A stretch of 64,000 nt of DNA from Flammeovirga yaeyamensis (GTDB lineage: Bacteria > Bacteroidota > Bacteroidia > Cytophagales > Flammeovirgaceae), in contig NZ_CP076133.1 of assembly GCF_018736045.1 (NCBI RefSeq), positions 1,426,001 through 1,490,000 on the forward strand. Direction: 5' to 3'. Below the pieces are notes generated by a model. It was not told the DNA's origin and searched no databases. It worked only from the letters and a program-made list of their open reading frames with translations. A program made the position numbers and the translations under genes. The number at the start of each line of letters is the position of its first letter. Position 1 is the stretch's first letter. Shown here in pieces: positions 46,001-55,000 of this stretch.

Positions 46001-46595
46001 TGCCTACTCTAAACTCTTGAGTTTTGTAACCAATAGCCGATATCATTAAGTAATTAAATTTATCTACAAGCATGGTGAATTTACCTTCAAAATCAGTAGA
46101 TGCACCAATTGTTGTTCCTTTAATGATTACGTTGGCTCCAGGGACCGTCATTCCAGTGTCGTCAGTAACGACCCCAAACACCTTTACTTTTTTACTTTCT
46201 TGCTCTGGTTCTTCTTCTGAAATCACTTTTGTATCATCTCTAGAGAAAATCACTTTATTGTTCTCAATGGCAAACTTTATGGGTTTGTTGGATAACAATT
46301 GTGTAAGTACCTCTTCAATTGAAGCTTCAGAACAAGAGAAATTAATATTGTTGTAGTTGTCAAACAAATGACTCACATAGATAAAATCATAATTAGTTTT
46401 TTCTTTAAGATCTGTAATAACTTGTTTCAGGCTTTGATTCTTAATAGTAAGAGTAATTTTATTAGCTGCTACAGTTTGTGCATTTAAGTGATTAGAGAGA
46501 CCGAAAAGGCTTATAAAGCTTAAAAAACACAAGCAATGAAAAGCTAGCCTGATAAATGAGTACCGTTTCATATCAGGTTTTGGAATTTTTTTCAT
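43071..46595 (-). CDS. SusC-type TonB-dependent receptor with STN signalling domain
   Basis: 1174 residues. A signal peptide ends at HLNAQ; the start may be the ATG at 46595 or the in-frame one at 46571. Domains: secretin/TonB short N-terminal (STN) domain (about 45-115), carboxypeptidase-regulatory-like domain (about 133-215; KVFGVVTDDTGMTVPGANV), plug with GYGTQKKADIIGSVSSVKGD and IKIRGTGSINSSTDPLWVIDG, then a long barrel ending KSVVIGLNANF. The STN domain marks a transducer that contacts a FecR anti-sigma factor; the FecR gene lies directly upstream, as expected. The protein imports oligosaccharides of the locus with SusD. Confidence 0.95.
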   Translation of the reverse strand: MKKIPKPDMKRYSFIRLAFHCLCFLSFISLFGLSNHLNAQTVAANKITLTIKNQSLKQVITDLKEKTNYDFIYVSHLFDNYNNINFSCSEASIEEVLTQLLSNKPIKFAIENNKVIFSRDDTKVISEEEPEQESKKVKVFGVVTDDTGMTVPGANVIIKGTTIGASTDFEGKFTMLVDKFNYLMISAIGYKTQEFRVGNRTSFNVQLVREVTALEEVLVVGYGTQKKADIIGSVSSVKGDALEVTQNPSFEASLQGMAAGVSVQTSGGAPGARTVIKIRGTGSINSSTDPLWVIDGMPVYSNPYGLGSSGQSPMSLINPNDIESIEVLKDAAATSIYGSRGSNGVILVTTKSGKKGTGYTSFSHSTGFSQLTRTPQDLGYSNTNDWFGIMDEAYQNTYSRNFKTSDHYRFSPFATTKIDREDAEKINTDWFNELFRPGVYHDYNLSSSRGFDDLALYISANYRNDKGVQNHNNFERFGLLSNLDFKPGGDRLKFGAKINIAYTNNERRESGTTSVITYALPWFPVQDPNNPTNYYNPYTGSNPVAMNDPRNTLNNVKQYRGLAGLYLDYKIPGVDGLSFRSELSTDILQSNVVEWQSKDIYLNGGQEPTSRAREEAVTYSSINVNGFLTYQKTFEKHDFNIVGGLETQQMSQYSRVLQGEGLTGIYQELGNPNVMTDMYAGLNGERYLMGFFGRFNYKFNNKYLFGISLRRDGTSAFTADHRWGTFIAASAGWFLSDEPFMDFLGDDVTLKLRGSYGETGNQNVQSGLDVINYNGNVSYGGQSIMGVNGTLPINLAVNNLTWETTRSADVGLDFGFLGNKINGSIAYYSRYVDGMLLPVPVPWSAGVSSDNLDFGQGTYDYDKNSIFSNVGDMINSGLELEFYTVNIKKGSFEWRTSFNIALNKNEIISLTPELDDTGKGLIHSNTPSVSRSSRKRKEWYISDWAGVDPSNGVPMIYVVDQNHYNQTGETRRAQNSAGQDSLTYATTTNMEQNRFYQEGKSADPTYYGGITNSFNFKGFDFSFMFTFSGGNYIMDYDRQISTVPNETRMLLSEVRTDSWKKEGDVTKYPQLRARGTYIVDGKPMTGFDNSDVYHNRELYKGDFIRLRNVSLGYNFSDQLCSKLRMKSFRIYVQGTNLWTFTEYPGFDPEGAEFVKFSSSIPQTKSVVIGLNANF

Positions 46596-46667
46596 AACTT
46601 TGAAATGATTTTATTAAACATCTTATTAATACTCAGTCCTTTGTCGCATTAGGATTTTGTATTATTG

Positions 46668-46700
46668 AAAAGGTCGGTACTTCACTACTGACCTTTTTTT
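46668..46700. terminator. Hairpin between FecR and SusC genes, intrinsic terminator
   Basis: AAAAGGTCGGTA (46668-46679) pairs with TACTGACCTTTT (46686-46697) with one wobble and a 6-nt loop. On the minus strand it gives a T tract after the FecR gene, so SusC is likely to have its own promoter. Confidence 0.65.
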
Positions 46701-46747
46701 AATGAAAATGCAGTTCAAATTTCATGTTTTTTGGAGAGCTTCACACT

Positions 46748-47818
46748 TTATGGACAACCTTGCCCAGAGAGTATTACTGTATTTTTCTCCATTCTGTAAG
46801 AATATCCCATGGCTTGGCAGATCACTTTAATTTTATCTTGGAAAGACATGTCAAGTAAGGTCGCATTTAGCTGACATGATCCCAATTTCGATCTATCCAT
46901 GATGATTTCTACACCATAAAATTTTTCAAGTACATCGACCACGTAAGTCACAGGTGCATCTACAAAAGTAAATGTTGATGAGATGTGATCGGCATTGTCC
47001 ATCATCGTTACTTGTTTAGAGGCATTGTTCAATCGAAGTGCTTGATTTTCGATTAAGATTTCTCCTTTAGTCACTCCAGATAAGATATCTTTATCCGAAG
47101 CTTCTTCTGTGAAAACGGCTACTTTACCTGTCACGACTGACACCATAGAGTTTTCACCATCAGAAAAGTCCTTGATACTAAAACTTGTTCCTACTACTCG
47201 AGTAGTTACATTTTCTGAAGATACGATGAATGGTTTCTTTTTATTTTTGGCAATTTCAAAAAATCCCTCACCTTCTAAATACACCTTTCGAAGGTCATTA
47301 TCGAAGGTTTTAGGGTACTTCAGCGTACTATTTGGCGATAATACTACTGAACTGCCATCTGATAGTAACACAGTTGTGGAATGACTCCTATTGTTTTCGA
47401 TACTTACTAAATTAGTATCAAAGAATTGCGAAATTTCGGATGAATTAAACCATCCTATAGTACCAATAATTACTGCGACAGCGGCGGCATATCTTGTCAC
47501 GTTTTTCCAAACTCCTAAAGAAGCTTTTTCATTCATTTCATTTGTATGACCTACTTGATGTTGAATAATCGATGATTTTAATCGATCTTTTACTCTATCT
47601 TTCGCTCTCACCACTTCGAAGTCTTCGAATTCCGGCTCTACTATTTTGAGGTACATTTTTTTCGCTTTCTGTATCTCATCATAATATTCAGGATGATGAC
47701 TCACCCAATCGTTCCAGAACTGAGCGTCCTTATCTTCACCTAAGGGCTCCTTCAACCAACTTACAAATCCTTCCTCTTGTAGGAAGTCCGCCGCTTTATA
47801 ATCTTTGTACTTATTCAT
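46748..47818 (-). CDS. FecR-family anti-sigma factor
   Basis: 356 residues with a short cytoplasmic N-terminal domain (1-105), one membrane span (about 109-124, YAAAVAVIIGTIGWF), a periplasmic FecR domain (about 145-240; TTVLLSDGSSVVLSPNSTLKYP and FEIAKNKKKPFIVSS) and a C-terminal DUF4974-like domain (about 285-353; FVDAPVTYVVDVLEKFYGVEI). In the cell-surface signalling scheme it holds an ECF sigma factor inactive until the STN domain of the receptor signals substrate. The cognate sigma gene is usually just upstream, but here that place holds 420 bp of non-coding DNA and a SUKH gene; the only ECF sigma gene in the window is 14 kb away. Confidence 0.9.
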   Translation of the reverse strand: MNKYKDYKAADFLQEEGFVSWLKEPLGEDKDAQFWNDWVSHHPEYYDEIQKAKKMYLKIVEPEFEDFEVVRAKDRVKDRLKSSIIQHQVGHTNEMNEKASLGVWKNVTRYAAAVAVIIGTIGWFNSSEISQFFDTNLVSIENNRSHSTTVLLSDGSSVVLSPNSTLKYPKTFDNDLRKVYLEGEGFFEIAKNKKKPFIVSSENVTTRVVGTSFSIKDFSDGENSMVSVVTGKVAVFTEEASDKDILSGVTKGEILIENQALRLNNASKQVTMMDNADHISSTFTFVDAPVTYVVDVLEKFYGVEIIMDRSKLGSCQLNATLLDMSFQDKIKVICQAMGYSYRMEKNTVILSGQGCP

Positions 47819-48242
47819 TATCTAATTAGAAAAAAGAAACTGCATTTTCATATATATAAAGATGCTTTTCCTTTGCTTAACTCACTTTTGGGAAATAAAA
47901 ATATTAAAAATTTATATTTTGTTGGTATTGCTGTGGTTTTGTGTGTTTTATAGTTTAAAGTTATCATTCTATTTTTTTCAATATTAAGTGATAACGATTA
48001 AGATGAAAATTGGAACAGCTGTCTAAAGTGATGGGAAATTCTATAGGTATTACGAAATATCTGTATATTCGAGACCAATTGGAATACAATATGGTAATAT
48101 AAGAAATCTATAAAATGATATAGAATAAAAAAAGCAAACAATCATATTGAATAAACAAATGCAGTAAATCTTGAACCAATAGATATACATGATGCTGTTA
48201 AATATACTGGTAGAAATAATTAATGTATTTAAAGAAAAAAGA
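47819..48242. other. Gene-free divergent region, no sigma gene
   Basis: About 420 bp of AT-rich DNA between the FecR and SUKH genes. No open frame of an ECF sigma factor or remnant of one was recognised, and no clear TAnnTTTG box. It must hold the FecR promoter. Confidence 0.55.
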
Positions 48243-48740
48243 ATGATTTTTAAGAAGAAGAATGAGTTTGGGGTATTGTCCTCAGATAGAATCAAAGAGT
48301 TTGAAGCTAAATATAATTTTCATCTTCCAGAAGCTTACACAAATATGCTTTTAAATTCAAATGGTGGATTTTTAAAGAAAAACATATTTAAAAATAACGA
48401 AAGTACTGAAGAATACTATTTATTTGTTCTATATGGTTTAGATACAATGAAAAGTATTTTTAACCTTGAAAATAAGATTGAAATTTTTAAAGAAAGGATC
48501 CCAAAGCCATCGATCTATTTACCGATAGGAGATGATCACGGAGGTAATTTATTTTTACTTAATCTAATAAATAAAAAAATATATTTCTGGGATCATAATA
48601 CAGGATATAAAAGAGAAAAAAAATTAGAATTTGTTGCTGAATCTTTAAATTATTTTTTATCTAATTTAGAATTATCTATTTCTAAATTAGATAAAAAACC
48701 AAATGTTATAATTAAGGACGGTAAATTTATCATTGATTAA
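48243..48740 (+). CDS. SMI1/KNR4 (SUKH) family immunity-type protein, orphan
   Basis: 165 residues from the ATG at 48243, which fits the usual SUKH start; the frame is open 18 codons further up to an ATG at 48189. The family pattern is clear: DRIKEFEAKYNFHLPEAYTNML followed by NSNGGF, then YLPIGDDHGGNLFLLNL and IYFWDHNTGY. SUKH proteins mostly neutralise polymorphic or contact-dependent toxins, often nucleases. There is no toxin, Rhs or VgrG gene nearby. The gene is more AT-rich than its neighbours and separates two PUL blocks, which suggests separate acquisition. Confidence 0.75.
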   Translation: MIFKKKNEFGVLSSDRIKEFEAKYNFHLPEAYTNMLLNSNGGFLKKNIFKNNESTEEYYLFVLYGLDTMKSIFNLENKIEIFKERIPKPSIYLPIGDDHGGNLFLLNLINKKIYFWDHNTGYKREKKLEFVAESLNYFLSNLELSISKLDKKPNVIIKDGKFIID

Positions 48741-48974
48741 TTCCTAAAATTCATTGAATGAACCTCCCATTGTTCGTAGTGTTAGACATTAGAGTCACTG
48801 CGAACATTCTTCCTACTTAGTACTTTCAACAATATTCATAAGTGAAGAGTCAGCATCATAATTAACTTGTTAGTTGTGTAAGTTTCTAATTATTCAAATC
48901 AAAATACGAAAATTCACAAGGATTTACTTTTCAAAAGTATCAATCATAAAATCTAATTAAACAAGGAATAAAAA

Positions 48975-49003
48975 AAACGAGCCTATAATCTATAGACTCG
49001 TTT
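48975..49003 (-). terminator. Intrinsic terminator of the giant beta-helix gene
   Basis: AAACGAG-C-CTATA (48975-48987) pairs with TATAG-A-CTCGTTT (48991-49003) with one mismatch; the minus strand then has a T run. The rest of 48741-49029 shows nothing else. Confidence 0.75.
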
Positions 49004-49029
49004 CACATTATTACTGATTTTAAAACTTT

Positions 49030-52000
49030 CTATCTAACTATTAATTTCTTAGTGATAGCACCTTCATTCGTGTGTAACATCACAAAGTATAAACCAGATG
49101 GTAAATTCCCTGTAGTGATTCTTACATCCTCATTTGAAGGCGATAACACTCGCATCACCTTACCTTCTGATGAAAGCAATTGTATGTTCTCTATGACCAC
49201 ATCTTGAGGAGCAGAAACAACTGTATAATCATTGGCAGGGTTAGGAATTAGTAATACTTCTAACTCTTCCTGAAGACCAATGTTAGTCGTTCTTGATCCA
49301 GATGAACCATATTCATATGCTCCTATATCTGGAGAAGAACCATTGTAAGGATGACCAATATCTACACCTGCATCTACCAAATTACTATTTGATGTTGCTG
49401 GAGCATAATAATCTTCCCAACGTTGTCCTGTTGCTTTAAACTGAGGGTTAGCCACTAAATTGCCCGATTGTGAAGTGATGCCTGTTACATTATGGGTAAC
49501 ATCTCTCATGTTATTTCTGTAAGTAGCGTTACTTACCGATGCAGCACCATACAGATAGAAATCGTAATTTTCTGCTAACATATTGGTAGAGACGTTATTG
49601 GCGATATCCAATCCATCTACAGTACCTTTCCAAACGGAAATCACTTTCAATGGTGAACCACCACCTGTCACAAGATTATCAAATACATTGTTGTGAATTT
49701 TGATGTCTTCCATTTTCGGAACTTCATCCGCCACAATAAAGATCGCACCTGCATCTGCCCAAACGGCTTGAGGTTGCGTATTTCTAAAGATATTGTTTCT
49801 GATGGTCACTTTTCTTTCTGCTTGTAACCATTGTGCAATACCCCAACCTTTATTCTCGATATAGTTACCATACACTTCAGTTCCTGAACAGGCTACCTCG
49901 ATCGCTTCTTTTAATGAAGTGCCATCGTTATCGATGATTTTACAATCATATACTTTAAGATGGGCACCTGCAGAAGCTGGGTTATTGAATGTATTGGCCC
50001 AGTTCACAAAAGAGAACCAAGTATTGGCATCCAAACGATACACTTCATTTCCTGGACCTAAGTTCCAAAGCTCAATAGCAATGTCTTCTGTCCATAATGG
50101 GTCGTCCTCGTTGACAGAGATCGTACAATCGTGAATCTTGGTGTTTTTGTAATACCCTTCGAAGATAAACTTGATACCATAACCATACTGACAATCAATA
50201 TCAATATTATAAATCTCTGCTCCATCTGTATGAGCGATGTTCAAGTTACCCAAAGATTCATCACTTAAGTCAGCGGCTGCATCGATAAACGACATATCGT
50301 GCATCACTAAATTTTTGATGTAATATGGAGGTTCTTCACGTCCTTGTTTCTGACCAAAACAAGCTACTGCACCACGTTGTGCTGTATTTTGAATAGTGAC
50401 ATGATGTATCGTCACATTATCTCTAGCTTGTAACCAAAGACCTGCTTTCAAACTACGGTTAGAACCATCAATTGTAAATCCAGAGATTGTTTGATTTCCG
50501 TTTGCGGGAGCGACAGCCGGACTGTATTGATCGACCACATAAGAAGGGGAGATCAACTGAATAAGAGAACCTACATAATCCTCTTTTCCACCGCCAGAAC
50601 CTAAGTTCCCTGCTTTAAGAATAGTTACTCCTTCACCAGAACCTAACAAGTTGACACCTGTCGGAATTTGTATCTCACTTGTTTCTATAAACTCACCAGG
50701 GTGAACAAAGATGGTTTTGCCTTGATCAGCGACTACTTGAGAAGCCGCATAAGCAACAGTACGGTATGGATTACTCGCTGTACCGTTTCCACTTCCATCA
50801 TTACCCGAAAGTTTTACATGAACTAAACCATCTTGATTTCCAGTGGTAAAATCGGCCACGCCGCCTGTCACATCTGTAGAACCAGAAGAATTCACAGCAG
50901 TCACTTTCCAATAGTATTTTGTCGTTGCACTTAATGAATTAGTGTCTGTATAACCCGTTGAAGTTATTCCAGACTCATTAATTACCGGACTAGATAGATT
51001 ACTATTTTCAGAAACAACGATCGTATAGCTATCTGCTTCAAATGAACTACTCCAAGTGAAGAAAGGATTCCATGAAGTACCCGTTACACCATCAGTCGGC
51101 TGAATAATAGAGAAATCTCCCGGTAAAGGTTGAGCTTCAGTTGTGAAACTGAATGTATTATTACCAGCTTCTAATGTACCACCTTCGTTTACTGCTGTCA
51201 CGGCCCAGTAATACGTTGTACTTGTTGGGAAAGCATCAGTAGTTGGAACAGTGTAAGAATTCGTTTCTAAACCTCTAGCATCTACAATTGGATTACTTAA
51301 GTTCGAATTGGTAGACACTACTAAATCATAAGATGTCGCTAAATTCGAAGCTGTCCAAGTAAATGTAGGCACTCTTGAAACACCGTTTGATGCATTCGTT
51401 GGAGCACTTAATGTAAAGGCTTCCGGAGCCGGTAAATTCGATAATAAGTAACTTGATAAAACATTACCACTTACGATACTCCAAACGCTATCACCTGGTT
51501 TTTTCCAAGCCATTTGAGCATGGTCACCACCATCTTTCTCCTTATGAAGCACCTCGAAATAATATTCCTTACCTGCTTCTAAAGTAATACCGCCCGATTT
51601 CTGAGTAGGATATTTATCATAGTTCCCTGCATACGTCCAACCATCAAAATAAGCCACTCTTACCTTATTGGCTTTGTAAGCATCAGTACTTAACCATAAC
51701 TCCACATCATCATCACCTGATACGGCGAACTCATAGCTACCTGTTACGGTAGGTAATAAATAACCCCAAAGACGCTGACCAAAATCAGAACCTTGTTCAG
51801 AAGGCGTTTGTGTAGAATTCACTTTAGAAACTGCATCAGGATAGTTAGGGTAATTCACATGCGATGTCAAGTTAACAATGTCATCACCTTCAATACCGTC
51901 CCACTTTTCTAAGTTCACTAAACCATCGCCTACCAATGGACCTGAAACTGTTGTAAACGATAAACCATTATTTGAGGCATCAGCAGTACCCATTACATTT

Positions 52001-55000
52001 ACTGCACTGACTTTCCAATAATACGTCGTTTCATCATTTAATGGCACCGTTGGCGTAAAGCTTGTTGTCGCAATACCTGATTGATTAATCGTTGGATTCG
52101 AGAAATTACTTTGAGTAGAAACAACAACTGTGTAACTAGCAGCATCCGAAGAAGCATTCCATGAGAATTGAGGTGTTTTTGATACCCCATTTCCGCTAGG
52201 TGAGTTCAACGTAAATCCACCAGGAGCAGGAGTGACGTCTTCTGTAGTAAATTTCTGACCATTGTTTGAAGCATTGGTATTTCCTACAACATTAATCGCT
52301 CTTACTCTCCAATAATAGGCTTTATTGTTATCCAAAATAGCAGTAACCACATGAGAATTATCCGTAATTCCCGATTGTGTATATACAATATTACCGAAAC
52401 TAGAATTTGTAGCTACATCTACTTGATACGATTGTGCATACAATGCAGCTCCCCAAGTCAAAGCAGGAGTAACTGATACATCGTTTGCATTGTTACTTGG
52501 TGAGTTTAATGAGAAACTACCCGGTACTTGTGTTGGCACTGAATTGTATTCCCAACGACCAATATCTGGAGCAGAACCGCTGAATGCATCGCCAATATCA
52601 GTACCTGCATCTACTACCAAACTACTATTTGATGCTGGCTCATAGAATGTAGTTACACGATTACCCGATTCCACCAATCCAGGATTTCCAGAGACATTAT
52701 TAGAACCAGATAAAGAGGAATTAAAGGCGGCTTTTTGAGAATTTGAATGGTACTTCAAGTTATGAGAAGCACTACCAGATCCACCTTTCACATCATCACC
52801 TTCCGTCATGTAGAAAATATTGTTTTTGATGTCCACGTTAGTTGCAGGACCTAAATCCAATGCTACACCCATTTTATCAAATACATTATTGTAGATCATC
52901 ACGTTAGTAGCAGGGTCTGGAATAAATACCGCAGCACTATTACCAAAACCAAAGTTTGGCTGTCTTGCTACATTATTGATGATGTTATTCTTAATCAAGA
53001 AGTTCTTCTTTAATGTTTGTCCCTGACCATTCCATATCGCAATCCCGAAACCTTTGTCTTGGAAATAACAATCTGAGATCTCCACACCAGATAATGCCGC
53101 TTCGATCGCTTCTTTTCCAGAAGAACCATCTTCATCGATCATCACAACATTACGAATCTTTAGGTTGTTGACTTCATCACCTGTTGGTTCGTATTCTGTG
53201 ATCTGACCGTGATTTACATAAGAATGCCAAGTGTTACAATTGATATTGTACACCTCATTTCCTTGATCAAGGTTCCAAAGCTCAATAGAGATTTTCTCAC
53301 CCCAAGCCGCATCTTGTTCGTTTACTGTGATGTCACAATCGTGGATTTTCACATTTCTATAGTGTCCCACCATGATGAATTTGATACCGTAACCTACATT
53401 GTCATTGATAGTTATATTGTAAATATCTGCACCATCTAAACCTGCAAGACAAAGGTTACCCAATGTTTCGCTTCCCAGTTGTGCACCGTTATTGATAAAC
53501 TCTACATCGTGGATCGTAGAATTATGCATCCACATTCCTTCCGGCATTGGCTCGTACCACCATAAATCACTACGCGTAAATACTGCACCTCTTTGTTCAC
53601 AATTCTGAACTTTTACATGATGCATTGTCACGTTATTTCTGTTTTGAACCCAGATACCAGCCTTCACTTGTTTGTTGGCACCGTCAACTGTAAAACCTGT
53701 TAGATATTGATTACCATTTGATGATGGAATCATTTCATCAGGAGAACCATACAGTACCGCATCTCCACCTTGATATCCACCAGAGTACAATTGAATTAAA
53801 CTACCATGGTACCATAATTTCCAATCACCAGAAGTAACATCTACTCCAGCATCTACTGGAACTGATCCGGCAGAAGTAATCGTTACTTGATCTACACCCG
53901 CACCTTCTAAGTTAACACCAAGAGGTACTTTTACAGGCTGAGTTTCCACATAAGTACCTGCAGCAATATGAAGGGTGTTATTCTGTCCGGCTGGAATTTG
54001 AGAAACAGCATACGCCAATGTTTTCCAAGGATTACCTGCAGATCCATTACCATTCGCATCGCTACCGCTCGTAGAAACATAGAAGGAACCTGTCACCACA
54101 TCTCCAGTCGTAAACTTGATGCCATTATTTGAAGCATTTGTTGAACCAACACTGTTGTTTGCAACTACTTTCCAGTAATAATCTTTTGAGGCATCCAAAG
54201 CATTACCGCTTGAATAACTCGTCGAAGTAATTCCAGATTGATCAATCACCGGACTGCTAAAGTTAGCGTTATCGTCCACAGTAATATGATAGGAGGTCGC
54301 TGCAGAAGCGGCTGACCAATTAAATTGAGGGAATCGACTTACATCTTGAGCGTTTGCACTCGGTGCACTTAAACTAAAGCTTCCTGGAGGAGGAGGAACT
54401 AAAGTAGTAAATTGAGTTTTTGTCGATGAAGTTGATCCTGTAGGGTTAGTAGCCGTTACTTGCCAATAATAAGTGGTGGCATCAGATAGATTGGCCGAAT
54501 AAGAAGTGGCCGTAATACCTGACACATCCACAAGAGGATTAGAAAGGTTACTGTTGGTAGATACCTTTATCGCATAGCTGCTTGCATCAGATGAACTTCC
54601 CCAAGTGAATGAAACATTTGTCGCTACATCCACTTCATCATCCGAAGGAGAAGTATGTGAAAATGCTCCTGGTAATGGAAGTGGGTCAGAGGTAGTGAAA
54701 CTTCTTGAACCACCTTCTGTTGTACCATTCGAATTAGTCGCACTTACTTTCCAATAATAGGTTGTGCTGTAATCCAAACCAGTTGGCTGACAGTTTGTGA
54801 CCGTTAATTGTTGGTTGTAAACAGGACTTGAAAAATCACTATTGTTATCGACCAATACGGTATATGAATCAGCTCCTGATGCTGCATTCCATGATAATTG
54901 TACCGAAGGTAAAACATCGATAGCGTTATTAGCAGGACTAATCAAGGAGAAACTTGAAGGAGGAACGGATGAACCATCCAATAATTCAACATAATCAATA

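Noticed and set aside
47819-48242. Remnant of a FecI-type sigma gene upstream of FecR
   Set aside because: No sigma region 2 or 4 motif could be found in any frame of this stretch by eye.
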